A stretch of DNA of 64,000 nucleotides from an uncultured Prevotellaceae bacterium (GCA_900315075.1 OMXV01000039.1:1-64000); one strand, 5' to 3'. Numbered from the stretch's first letter, positions 26,381 to 34,976 are shown. Program-made: numbers and translations. The notes: a model not told the origin generated them from the sequence alone.

Positions 26381-26429
26381 CAAAGATACATCTTTTTTTT
26401 CGTTATGTCGAAAAAAAGAGTTATCTTTG
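26381..26429. promoter_or_regulatory. Overlapping divergent promoters with shared palindrome
   Basis: A minus-strand TATCTTTG at 26388-26381 serves the beta-helix gene, and a plus-strand TATCTTTG at 26422-26429 serves the nucleoside kinase gene. Between them TTTTTTTCG (26394-26402) and CGAAAAAAA (26409-26417) are exact inverted repeats placed where both -33 elements should be, so the two promoters interlock. Confidence 0.7.
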
Positions 26430-26457
26430 CAAACAAACCACATACATTTTCTGCCTT

Positions 26458-28143
26458 ATGCTTCAAATTCGCTGTAAAAACAACAATGTGACGAAGAGTT
26501 TTCCAGAGGGATGCTCTCTGATAGACGTATATCAGGAATTCGCCGAGGAAATCAACCTGCCTTTTCCTGTAGTCTCTGCCAAGGTGAACAATGCTTCACA
26601 AGGATTGAAATTCCGTTTGTTCCAAAACCGTGATGTAGAATTCCTTGATGCCCGAGAGGGTTCTGGGCATCGTGTCTATGTGCGTTCACTCTGCTTTGTG
26701 CTTTATAAAGCGGTCTGTGATGTGCTCCCCGGCAGCAAACTCTTCATCGAACACCCTCTCTCAGGAGGATATTACTGCAATCTCAAAAAGAAAGGCAATG
26801 ATGCTTTCACTGATGAGGATGTTGAGATGATCAAACAACGAATGGCGGAAATCATCAATTTAGATATGCCGTTCCGTCGATTTGAGGCAACCACAGAAGA
26901 GGCTTTGAGAGTCTTTACCGATAGAGGTTTCTTCGACAAAGTAAAACTTATCGAGACCTCTGGCCAGATCTATACCGATTACTACATGTTGGGCGACACT
27001 GTGGATTACTATTATGGACCACTGGTGCCCTCTGCCGGTTATCTGAAGGTTTGGGGATTGGAACAGTTTGGGGACGGACTTCTGTTGAGAGTCCCAGATA
27101 AGAAAAATCCCTTGCAACTGGCTGAAAAGCGCGAGATGCCAAAGACATACGGGATGTTTGCAGAGAAATTGAAGTGGGATATCATCATGCGACTGTCGAA
27201 TGCCGGCGATGTCAACAAGGCTATTTTAAAAGGTCATGCCTCAGAACTTATTCAGGTGAGTGAAGCCTTACAAGAGAAGAAAATCGTAAAGATTGCGGAG
27301 GAGATAGACACTCGGTTCAGGGCTGAGAAAGACCCCATACGTCTCGTGCTGATTACAGGACCGTCGAGTTCCGGGAAAACCACATTCTGCAAACGACTCT
27401 CTGTGCAGTTGCTCGCTTGTGGACTGCATCCGCTCTCGTTCTCTACTGATGACTATTTCGTCAATCGTGTCGATACGCCATTGTTGCCAAACGGGCAGTA
27501 TGATTTCGACAACATCAAGGCTGTGGATTGTGAATTACTTGGCGAACATTTAGGAAAATTGATGCGCGGCGAACGGGTGGAGGTGCCAGAGTATAATTTC
27601 ACCACAGGTAAACGGGAATACAACGGAAAGAAATTGAAACTGCAAAACGACAGTGTGCTCATTATTGAGGGTATTCATGCCCTGAATCCATTGCTCACAA
27701 AGGATGTTCCCGAAACGGCAAAGTTCAAAATTTTCATCTCGGCACTGACCAGTATTTCTCTTGATGACCATAATTGGATTCCCACTTACGACAATCGATT
27801 ACTCCGGCGGATTATCCGCGACTATAACAAGGGGGCGTTCTCGGCAAGGGAGACTATCAGTATGTGGCACAACGTTTGTGAGGCAGAGGAAAAATGGATT
27901 CTGCCCTTCCAGGAAAATGCCGATGCGATGTTCAACTCTGCACTGAATATCGAGTTTGCGGTATTGCGCACACATGCCGAGATTATTCTTGCCTCCGTGC
28001 CCAAGAATTGTCCGGAGTATTCCGAAGCGCACCGTCTGCTGAAATTTATCCATTTCTTCATCCCCGTCAGCGACAAGGAAATACCACCGACGAGCATCAT
28101 GCGCGAGTTCCTCGGCGGATCAAGTTTCAAGTACAAGTACTGA
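26458..28143 (+). CDS. Nucleoside (uridine-like) kinase with N-terminal TGS/ThrRS-like part
   Basis: A 561-residue protein. The N-terminal 250 residues resemble the TGS and editing-domain region of threonyl-tRNA synthetase (CSLIDVYQEFAEE and a HPLSGGYYC stretch), followed by a uridine kinase/phosphoribulokinase-like P-loop domain with GPSSSGKT at residues 301-308 and STDDYFVNR. This fusion is widespread in Bacteroidetes and Firmicutes and is annotated as nucleoside kinase. It probably phosphorylates a nucleoside; the role of the N-terminal part is unknown. Confidence 0.88.
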   Translation: MLQIRCKNNNVTKSFPEGCSLIDVYQEFAEEINLPFPVVSAKVNNASQGLKFRLFQNRDVEFLDAREGSGHRVYVRSLCFVLYKAVCDVLPGSKLFIEHPLSGGYYCNLKKKGNDAFTDEDVEMIKQRMAEIINLDMPFRRFEATTEEALRVFTDRGFFDKVKLIETSGQIYTDYYMLGDTVDYYYGPLVPSAGYLKVWGLEQFGDGLLLRVPDKKNPLQLAEKREMPKTYGMFAEKLKWDIIMRLSNAGDVNKAILKGHASELIQVSEALQEKKIVKIAEEIDTRFRAEKDPIRLVLITGPSSSGKTTFCKRLSVQLLACGLHPLSFSTDDYFVNRVDTPLLPNGQYDFDNIKAVDCELLGEHLGKLMRGERVEVPEYNFTTGKREYNGKKLKLQNDSVLIIEGIHALNPLLTKDVPETAKFKIFISALTSISLDDHNWIPTYDNRLLRRIIRDYNKGAFSARETISMWHNVCEAEEKWILPFQENADAMFNSALNIEFAVLRTHAEIILASVPKNCPEYSEAHRLLKFIHFFIPVSDKEIPPTSIMREFLGGSSFKYKY

Positions 28144-28176
28144 TGAAGTGATGATTTGAAATAATTTTTTTTTCGT

Positions 28177-30690
28177 ATGCTACTAATGAGAATTGGCAAA
28201 CATAAGATATGGCTGACTTTGGCAGCTTTTATGTATTTTATGTTTGCCAATGCCATATCTGCCAACGTAATAATCCAGACTGATAGCGCAGACGTGGATG
28301 CCTACATGGCATTTCTTTACCGTTATATGCCATTGCCCGACCGCTATGACTATAGCGAGGACTTTTATCGAAGCAATGTGGAGGCTGCAATTCGGGCAAG
28401 GCAGGATATGCCGTGGGGTGCATTGGTTCCAGAACGGGAATTCAGGCATTTTGTGCTGCCTGTGAGAGTCAACAATGAGAATCTGGACAATAGCCGCGAG
28501 GTGTTTTACGAACAACTTCGTCCACGTGTGAGTGGTCTGTCAATGGAGGATGCCATACTCGAAGTCAATCACTGGTGCCATGAAAAGGCTACCTATCGTC
28601 CGAGCGACGCACGCACAAGTAGTCCGTTGGCCACAGTCCAAACGGCTTACGGGCGATGTGGGGAGGAAAGCACCCTGTTGGTGGCTGCATTGCGGTCGGT
28701 GGGTATTCCTGCCCGACAAGTATATACTCCCCGTTGGGCTCATACAGACGACAATCATGCCTGGGTGGAGGCATGGGCCAATGGCAAGTGGTATTTCCTT
28801 GGCGCGTGCGAACCGGAGCCGGTGCTTAATTTAGGATGGTTCAACGAGAGTGCATCACGTGGTATGCTGATGCACACAAAAGTGTTTGGCGATTACGATG
28901 GTCCAGAGGAGGTGATGAGCCGCACACCATGTTATACCGAAATCAACGTTGTGGATCATTATGCACCTGTGTATCAGGTGGATGTGCAGGTGGTAGATGC
29001 TATGGGTGCTCCCATTGCTGGAGCATTGGTGGAATTCAAATTATACAATTATGCCGAGTTTTACACCGTGGCGCAAAAGATAACTGATGCCACAGGACAC
29101 ACTCAATTGACTGCCGGACGAGGTGATATGCTGCTTTGGGTGACCAAGGACGGTATGGTGGCAACCAAGAAGGTGAGCTTTGGCAAACAGCGGTTGGTAA
29201 GTGTAACTTTAGATGGTCAGCCCCTTCCGCGTTATATGGAATTCGACATGGTACCGCCACCTGTAACTACAACAATGCCTGAGGTTACTTCAGAACAGCG
29301 AACAGAGAATAACCGTCGCTTGGCTCAGGAGGATAGCATCCGTCGTGTCTATGAACAGACCATGCCTGTTGAGGAGTGGCGTGGCAATCATAGGGTTATC
29401 CAACGATTCCTTGACGAGGCGCAGGATACCGCAATGGCGCACCGCCTGCTGGAAGTAATCTCGCCTAAAGATTTGCGGGATGTCACTTTGGAAGTGCTTA
29501 AAGATAATGAGGTCGTGGACAATTTGGCGAATGGACAGTTTGAGTATGAAAATGCTTCTATATTTGAAAAATATGTGCTTTGTCCGCGGGTGGAAAATGA
29601 ATGGCTTACCCCATACAAGGCTTTCTTTAGGAAATGTTTTAAAAATCAATTGAAAACCCCAGCCGACCTAATCAGTTGGTGTGCTGATAATATACAAATC
29701 GACCACGAACACAATCCGCAGCTATTACGGATGAGACCTATAAGTGTCTATGAAAGCAGAGTTACCGATGAATTGGGGCGCAAGGTTTTCTTCGTGAGTG
29801 TGGCTCGCAGTTTAGGATGGCCGGCACGCATCAACGAGGTGGATGGCGCATTGCAATATTACGACCATGGTGTATGGCAGGAAGTGGATTTCGATAGCAA
29901 CCATCAGTCTGTTGTGATTCCTTCTACAACATTGAGGCTTCGCTATCAGCCTGTGGAGTACTACGACGACCCCAAATATTACATCCATTTCACGTTGAGT
30001 AAGTTGGTGAATGGTAGTCCGCAACTGCTTACATATCCCGAAGATGCCACCTGGCAAAGCCATTTTGGCGATGGCGTACAGTTGGCGTGCGATGAAGACA
30101 GTGTGGACTATCTGCTGACCACAGGCACTCGCATGGCCAGCGGGAAGGTGTTGGCTACATTACGTCGCTTTACCATCCATCGTGGTGAGCAATGTAGCGA
30201 CGTTGCCTTTACCATGCGTGAGGAAAAAGAGGAAATACAAGTAATTGGGAGTTTCAATGCCGAGAATCAATATCGTAATTTGTCGGAGCCATCTGTGTCG
30301 AAGTCGTTGTTGAGCACTACGGGGCGCGGATACAATGTGGTTGGCATCATTGCTTCCAACCACGAACCCACCAACCATGCTTTGAGGGATATTTGTGCGG
30401 TGAAGGAAGGTTGGGAGAAATGGGGACGCAAGATGATATTGCTCTTCGAGGATGAAGGCGAGGCACGGCGTTTCAATTTCACCGAGTTTCCAGAATTGCC
30501 TTCCACCGTTGAGTGGGGCATTGATATAGATGGGAAATGTTTGAAGGAGGTTCGTGAACAGATGAAGCTCACATCATCGTCTCTCCCAGTGTTTATTATT
30601 TACGATTCCTTCAATCGTGTAGTGCATATTCAGCAAGGTTATACCATCAATCTTGGGGAACAACTCCTTAAAGTGATAGGGAAATTGTGA
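28177..30690 (+). CDS. Secreted transglutaminase-like protein
   Basis: An 837-residue exported protein. A signal-like hydrophobic segment (residues about 12-30) is followed by a transglutaminase-like core: YGRCGEESTLLVAALRS with the catalytic Cys, and DDNHAWVEAWANGKW with the His. A carboxypeptidase-regulatory-like beta domain follows (VQVVDAMGAPIAGALVEFK). The remaining 500 residues include another region (LGRKVFFVSVARSLGWPARI) that also resembles a transglutaminase core. Function is probably protein processing or crosslinking, unproven. An alternative start is the ATG at 28186. Confidence 0.83.
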   Translation: MLLMRIGKHKIWLTLAAFMYFMFANAISANVIIQTDSADVDAYMAFLYRYMPLPDRYDYSEDFYRSNVEAAIRARQDMPWGALVPEREFRHFVLPVRVNNENLDNSREVFYEQLRPRVSGLSMEDAILEVNHWCHEKATYRPSDARTSSPLATVQTAYGRCGEESTLLVAALRSVGIPARQVYTPRWAHTDDNHAWVEAWANGKWYFLGACEPEPVLNLGWFNESASRGMLMHTKVFGDYDGPEEVMSRTPCYTEINVVDHYAPVYQVDVQVVDAMGAPIAGALVEFKLYNYAEFYTVAQKITDATGHTQLTAGRGDMLLWVTKDGMVATKKVSFGKQRLVSVTLDGQPLPRYMEFDMVPPPVTTTMPEVTSEQRTENNRRLAQEDSIRRVYEQTMPVEEWRGNHRVIQRFLDEAQDTAMAHRLLEVISPKDLRDVTLEVLKDNEVVDNLANGQFEYENASIFEKYVLCPRVENEWLTPYKAFFRKCFKNQLKTPADLISWCADNIQIDHEHNPQLLRMRPISVYESRVTDELGRKVFFVSVARSLGWPARINEVDGALQYYDHGVWQEVDFDSNHQSVVIPSTTLRLRYQPVEYYDDPKYYIHFTLSKLVNGSPQLLTYPEDATWQSHFGDGVQLACDEDSVDYLLTTGTRMASGKVLATLRRFTIHRGEQCSDVAFTMREEKEEIQVIGSFNAENQYRNLSEPSVSKSLLSTTGRGYNVVGIIASNHEPTNHALRDICAVKEGWEKWGRKMILLFEDEGEARRFNFTEFPELPSTVEWGIDIDGKCLKEVREQMKLTSSSLPVFIIYDSFNRVVHIQQGYTINLGEQLLKVIGKL

Positions 30691-30699
30691 GATTTGAGC

Positions 30700-31383
30700 C
30701 TAATGTTCAAATTCTAAAATTGCAAATTCCTTGCCAATTTTCCTTATCGTGTCATGGCTGGTGATGCCATTGATGGACACCGATCCATGAATCTCACTGA
30801 CACCAGTTTTGCTGATGATTTGTCGCACATTCTGTTCGTTGACACCGCCGCCTGGCATAATAATGATACGTCCTTTGGCAAGGAGTTGTAACTGACGGAT
30901 GAGTGGGATTCCCTTCAATGCTGTCGATTGCTGACCCGAAGTTAGCAGCCGGCAACATCCGAGGTCTATGATTTGTTCGAGTGCTTCGATAGGGTCACGA
31001 CACACGTCAAAAGCACGATGGAAGGTAATTGGTTTGCCATTGGCAGCGATGACGAGTCGACGCATGGTATCCATGTCGATATCTCCATTCGAAAGCAAGG
31101 CACCACAAACAATCCCGTCGGCGTAGGGTAGTATCTCTTTTATGTCACGTTCCATCACAGCAATTTCATCTTTACGATAGACGAAGTCGCCCTCACGTGG
31201 ACGGATAAGCACATGGATAGTAAGGGGAGGAAAGTGCTGTCTTATGGTCTTGAGCATTCCCAACGAGGGGGTGAGACCACCAAGCGGTAATGCAGTGCAT
31301 AGCTCTATGCGCTCCGCACCACCTAAAACGGCTTCTTCCACACTCGCCATATTGGCAGTGCATGCTTCAAAAATATAGGACAT
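30700..31383 (-). CDS. cutC: CutC family protein
   Basis: A 227-residue TIM-barrel protein of the CutC family (copper homeostasis by name, though direct copper function is doubtful in many species). Recognisable stretches are the N-terminal GGAERIELCTALPLGGLTPS, VLIRPREGDFVYR, ITFHRAFDVCRDP, RLLTSGQQSTALKG, and MPGGGVNEQNV. Length is normal. It converges with the transglutaminase-like gene, 9 bases apart. Confidence 0.93.
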   Translation of the reverse strand: MSYIFEACTANMASVEEAVLGGAERIELCTALPLGGLTPSLGMLKTIRQHFPPLTIHVLIRPREGDFVYRKDEIAVMERDIKEILPYADGIVCGALLSNGDIDMDTMRRLVIAANGKPITFHRAFDVCRDPIEALEQIIDLGCCRLLTSGQQSTALKGIPLIRQLQLLAKGRIIIMPGGGVNEQNVRQIISKTGVSEIHGSVSINGITSHDTIRKIGKEFAILEFEH

Positions 31384-31497
31384 TACTATTTGTTTTTAGT
31401 TCTTGGTTTTTTGATGTGGGAGATTGCTGGAAGTGATAGATAGAGTCTCTACAGGTCATTATCTTTTCATTCCTGCCAATTTTGCACTTAATAAAAA

Positions 31498-31554
31498 AGT
31501 AAACAAGTTGAAGCAGAATCGCAAATACTTTGTCAATTCGTCAACTTGTTTACT
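31498..31554 (-). terminator. Terminator of rsr
   Basis: A perfect 14-bp stem, AGTAAACAAGTTGA (31498-31511) with TCAACTTGTTTACT (31541-31554), loop of 29 bases, and on the minus strand a run of T after the stem. It lies about 30 bases past the rsr stop. Its arms are built from the CAACTTG word repeated elsewhere in the window. Confidence 0.8.
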
Positions 31555-31582
31555 CTTCATTTTATTTCCATCATATTTGCCA

Positions 31583-33106
31583 CTAAATATCAACCTTGTT
31601 GATGACACCGATGGCGTCGTCACCTTGGTCAATGGCAGAAAGCACATCGAATACCCTGTCGCTCCAACCAGCGATTAGATAGACATCGGGCTTTTTTAGC
31701 TTCAATGGTAGTTGGCCATAGCCAGCGAGGTCGAATAGGTAGAGCTTTGCATTTGGTGCAAGTTTTTTGTATTTCTGCCATGAATTCTCGAATGTGGCAT
31801 TACTACCAGTACTGTCCCACATTTGCGTGTCTGTGAACATCATCACCTTGTCCATCACCTGCTTATGTTTGATGAGCCAGTCGATTACCTTGTAACCATT
31901 GGTGCTGTAGCCTACTTTACCTTCTAATTTGTTCAACTGCTGTGTTGCCATAAGAATATTGTCAGCAGGCAAATTAATGGTCAACCATTCGTTGCCAAAA
32001 ATACCAGCAATAACCTGTTTGCAGCGATTCTTGAGCAACATAGATAGCAGCAGGCCGATATCGTAAATTCGTACAGTGCTGTTCTTGCTGACAGGAGTCC
32101 ACATGGAACCGCTGACATCTGAGGCCAAGAGCACACGAGTGTTCTCATCGAAACCTACTATGTTGATAGCGGAATGGCGGACAGCATCCTCCAAAGCCGA
32201 CATAAGTGCTGAGGTGCATGTACTGTTAACCTTCTCTATTTCGCGATAGGCTGAAAGGAAACGGAATGGTAACTGTTTCGATTTGGCCACCTGCTCAGCG
32301 TCAGAGAGACGGTCGATGACTTGTTGTATTTCAGGAAATGATACCCCTGCCTGAAGCATGTTGCGCAGGTTGCGCATCAATGCCATATAACCAACTTTAC
32401 CACTGAGGATCAACTCCTCCCATTTCTTGCGGAAGGCAAGCAATTTCTCTGTATCCGACTCAAATGATTGTTGTCCTAAAGCAGAAAGCTCAGTTTCCCA
32501 AGTATAAGGCGTCTGCAGCTGGCGGTTCACAATTTTGTCGAAAAGAGCCTGCTGTTGTTCATCCTTGGCCTTTGGGTGCACTAAGAAGAGGGCGTCACGG
32601 AGTTTCACCTCGAGGTTGTCGCGGTCGTATTTGGCAAATTGGTATTCGTCGAAGCGGTTGAACGCCCTCTGAAGACCATTCTGTATCTGACGCGAGAGCT
32701 TGCCGAGTTTCTTGTGTGGGTCGGTGGAGGGATTGCGCCATTGATAGCACATCAACAACTCCATGATTTCGTCGGCACGCAGAACTGTCTTCTCCACGGC
32801 ACGTGCCACCAAGTCGTCGCCATTGTGAATCTTGGCAAGTTCTACCAGTAATAGCAACGGGATGCTTCGGAGATGCATCTCCGTGCGGGTATATACTGCG
32901 AGCCGTGCAACAAACTCTGGCGAAACTTTTCTCACCAGACTTGCAATGCGCTCTGCACGCTTATCTTGTTGCTCATAGTATAGGTCACTAAGTGAGGCTG
33001 ATACCACAGCTGTATAGAGTTCCAACTCGGGAGTCATAGCATAGGCCTTGGCGCCTTCATGGTTGGTTACAGTCATTTGTTCTTTCAATTTCGAATTCCA
33101 GTTCAT
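31583..33106 (-). CDS. rsr: Ro60 orthologue (Rsr), TROVE-vWA RNA-binding protein
   Basis: A 507-residue orthologue of the Ro60 autoantigen. Residues about 10-320 form the TROVE HEAT-repeat ring (RIASLVRKVSPEFVARLAVY, then RSIPLLLLVELAK, VGYMALMRNLRNML), and residues about 324-507 a von Willebrand A domain with MIDAS motif D330-x-S332-x-S334 (SDVSGSM) and MMFTDTQMW. Ro proteins bind Y RNAs on the outer ring and thread misfolded RNA ends; in bacteria Rsr partners with PNPase and works in stress and rRNA maturation. Three Y-RNA-like units lie just upstream on the same strand. Neither rtcB nor pnp is adjacent. Confidence 0.93.
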   Translation of the reverse strand: MNWNSKLKEQMTVTNHEGAKAYAMTPELELYTAVVSASLSDLYYEQQDKRAERIASLVRKVSPEFVARLAVYTRTEMHLRSIPLLLLVELAKIHNGDDLVARAVEKTVLRADEIMELLMCYQWRNPSTDPHKKLGKLSRQIQNGLQRAFNRFDEYQFAKYDRDNLEVKLRDALFLVHPKAKDEQQQALFDKIVNRQLQTPYTWETELSALGQQSFESDTEKLLAFRKKWEELILSGKVGYMALMRNLRNMLQAGVSFPEIQQVIDRLSDAEQVAKSKQLPFRFLSAYREIEKVNSTCTSALMSALEDAVRHSAINIVGFDENTRVLLASDVSGSMWTPVSKNSTVRIYDIGLLLSMLLKNRCKQVIAGIFGNEWLTINLPADNILMATQQLNKLEGKVGYSTNGYKVIDWLIKHKQVMDKVMMFTDTQMWDSTGSNATFENSWQKYKKLAPNAKLYLFDLAGYGQLPLKLKKPDVYLIAGWSDRVFDVLSAIDQGDDAIGVINKVDI

Positions 33107-33141
33107 CTTCTAACATCTTTTATAGTTAAACATCAAATAAA

Positions 33142-33209
33142 AACGGTGCAACTATTGTGGAGAGACCTTAGATTAACACTCGAAGTAGCTCTTCACTACG
33201 GCAACCGTT
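33142..33209 (-). ncRNA. Y-RNA-like unit C (minimal)
   Basis: The shortest of three related units. P1 pairs AACGGT (33209-33204) with ACCGTT (33147-33142), then a bulged T and a GC/GC step. The conserved 5' box TGCCGTAG and 3' TTGC follow the pattern of units A and B. P2 pairs AGAGCT with its partner around 33061-33067 of the next hundred (33161-33167) with one bulge. The conserved ACTTCG follows P2. A T-rich run follows P1, and the rsr start codon is 35 bases further on. Confidence 0.65.
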
Positions 33210-33214
33210 ATGGG

Positions 33215-33331
33215 AACAGGAGCGACAAGCAGAAGACGGGATGTGGAGAAATACGAGGTTTTGAGAAAACCAAGAAAACACTCTCCCAACGTAAATAATG
33301 CGAAGTATCCGTCATCTAACGGCATCCTGTT
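33215..33331 (-). ncRNA. Y-RNA-like unit B
   Basis: P1 pairs AACAGGA (33331-33325) with TCCTGTT (33221-33215). A bulged T, GC/GC step and the boxes TGCCGTTAG and TGTCGC follow. P2 pairs GACGGAT with ATCCCGTC (one bulge), then comes ACTTCG. The apical part has its own hairpins: GGTTTT-CTC-AAAACC, flanked by GGAGA/TCTCC. Stems differ in sequence from units A and C but pair at the same places. Confidence 0.7.
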
Positions 33332-33336
33332 TGTTT

Positions 33337-33485
33337 ATTAAAAAGCAAGGCGACAGGCGAAAAGACACTTATGACGATGCTCTGGCCAACTGAGCTACAT
33401 GGAATCTCTCCCATGGCCGGAATCGAACCGGCGACCCTCGGCTCACGATGCGAAGTAAGTCTCATCTACGGCACTTGCTTATAAT
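33337..33485 (-). ncRNA. YrlA-type Y RNA with circularly permuted tRNA-like domain (unit A)
   Basis: About 149 nt on the minus strand. P1 pairs AAGCAAG (33480-33474) with CTTGCTT (33349-33343), extended by ATTA/TAAT. The boxes TGCCGTAG and TGTCGC follow, then P2 GAGACTTA/TAAGTGTC and ACTTCG. The apex holds, in order: T arm GCCGGTTCGATTCCGGC (33432-33416), acceptor-like stem CATGGGA/TTCCATG closed by GAGA (33415-33398), TA, and D arm GCTCAGTTGGCCAGAGC (33395-33379). This is a tRNA body with its 5' and 3' ends moved to the anticodon side, as described for YrlA RNAs. Confidence 0.85.
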
Positions 33486-33568
33486 ATGGTGGGATTAAAA
33501 CGAATCAATCACCACTTTTCCTTATTCTCAAAGAACGCTATTAGGACAATTCCTGTTGTTTTCTGGTG

Positions 33569-33576
33569 CAAAGGTA
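33569..33576 (-). promoter_or_regulatory. Probable promoter of the Y RNA-rsr locus
   Basis: TACCTTTG on the minus strand, about 85 bases before unit A. No convincing -33 element was found. A leader hairpin (GTGG-T-GATT with AATCCCAC, about 33491-33513) lies between it and unit A. It could drive the Y RNAs and rsr as one transcript, or the RNAs alone. Confidence 0.55.
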
Positions 33577-33738
33577 GAATGTTATTCCGCAGTCTATTTG
33601 CGTAGTCAGAAAAACTTTTCAAAAAAGATTGAAAAAACAAATATCTATACCCTTAAAAGTAAACACAGTCCCTGCCAGCGGATCCTGCCAGCGTAGCGAC
33701 CTTATGACCTCATATTCTGCAAACGCTGCGACCTCAAA

Positions 33739-34431
33739 TCAGTCCTTCAGCGAATAAGTGATAGTGGAAACCACTCGTATTTTCTTCTTGTATGGGATGT
33801 CGGCTTCGTCAATGGAAAACTCACCCTGTCCAGCTTCTACAATCTTGTTGATTTTAGAGTGGCTGTTTTCCGCAAACTGTTTTGCGGTAACTTCAGCATT
33901 GGAGATAGCTTCTGCCATCATTTCTGGTTTCAGTTGCTGGAATTTGGTGTATTCGTATTCTGCGTTGTTGTAGTCAATGATAACGTTGCGGTCTATCAGT
34001 TCGTCTGTCTTGGCCATAAGCTCACCGATGAACTTCGTGTCATTTGATGTGACAATCACAGAACGACTCACCGAATAATGGTATAATGGTCTGTTGTCAC
34101 CCCATACATTGGCAAGGTTATCTGTGACATCAAACGTGCTCACTGCAACAGTACCTTTGTCCTCAAGACCTTTTTCCTTGAGAAAATCCTGAATGATGGC
34201 AACTTTCTCATTGAGGCGGCCAAAAATTGGCTTCAATTCATTGTCAGAGTCTTGCAGCCTCATCGTCCATACCACTTTGTCAGCGTCCACTTCTTTCTCT
34301 GCAAGTCCCTTTACTGTCACTCGGCGGTCTTTATTCGTAAAATTGTCAATGCCTCCTTTGATGCAAAGTCCAAGCATCAAAAGACCTATGGCCACAATGG
34401 CCGCCACGATTATTTTTTCATATTTTTTCAT
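33739..34431 (-). CDS. SIMPL (DUF541) domain protein
   Basis: A 230-residue protein with one N-terminal membrane segment (residues about 7-25) and a SIMPL domain (RRVTVKGLAEKEVDADKVVW, then YSVSRSVIVTSND and the C-terminal VVSTITYSLKD). SIMPL proteins are periplasmic, and function in bacteria is poorly known; some protect against oxidative stress. It lies upstream of the Y RNA promoter on the same strand, with about 160 bp between. Confidence 0.88.
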   Translation of the reverse strand: MKKYEKIIVAAIVAIGLLMLGLCIKGGIDNFTNKDRRVTVKGLAEKEVDADKVVWTMRLQDSDNELKPIFGRLNEKVAIIQDFLKEKGLEDKGTVAVSTFDVTDNLANVWGDNRPLYHYSVSRSVIVTSNDTKFIGELMAKTDELIDRNVIIDYNNAEYEYTKFQQLKPEMMAEAISNAEVTAKQFAENSHSKINKIVEAGQGEFSIDEADIPYKKKIRVVSTITYSLKD

Positions 34432-34547
34432 ATTCTAGCTTATTTAAATAATATAAATTCATGTTTCGCATGTTTCACATTCTCAACGTTCAGTGGTAGG
34501 TGGCGAGGGGTAAGAGAATACCTCTTAAAACGAAGCACGCCTCAAAA

Positions 34548-34976
34548 TCACCCTGCAACAATGTCGAAAGCCTCAGTCATGTAAATGCCTAATTTGAGCG
34601 AGTAGTCGAAATCGCCGACATCGTTCCAAGGGGCGTTATAATAACGAATCTCTTTCAGTACCCTCTCATCCTTGCTAAAAAATTTCTTGCAAATAATTCG
34701 GTAGGTGAGTAGGTGCTCATCAAACTCATACAACACTTCTGCCCTTACTGGCTTACCGATGACTCCCTCACGTTTTGCATCTTTTTTGCAGGCTTTCTTG
34801 TCTTTGTAGTCGTAGCGCACCCATAGCAGGTAGTTGTTGCGCGAACGGTCCACGCAGTTACTTGCATTCACCTCCATTGTCTTGTCTTCCACTACTGAGA
34901 TAAATGTCTTCACCTGTGCAGAGGCCACAGTGCAGAACAAAATCATCGATAAAAGGGAAATAATCATTCTTTTCAT
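34548..34976 (-). CDS. Secreted protein, possibly surface-adhesin E-like
   Basis: About 142 residues from MKRMIISLLS; the frame has another ATG two codons earlier. After the signal peptide the pattern of short strands (VEDKTMEVNASNCVDRSRNN, LLWVRYDYKDKKACK, LTYRIICKKFFSKDERVLKE) resembles the small surface-adhesin protein E fold. Two or three cysteines are spaced as in that family. This is a weak match, and hypothetical is the safe alternative. Confidence 0.65.
   Translation of the reverse strand: MKRMIISLLSMILFCTVASAQVKTFISVVEDKTMEVNASNCVDRSRNNYLLWVRYDYKDKKACKKDAKREGVIGKPVRAEVLYEFDEHLLTYRIICKKFFSKDERVLKEIRYYNAPWNDVGDFDYSLKLGIYMTEAFDIVAG

Noticed and set aside
33379-33432. A normal tRNA gene
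   Set aside because: T and D arms are canonical but in the wrong order, with no anticodon arm between them and a closed acceptor loop. It fits a permuted tRNA-like domain, not a tRNA.
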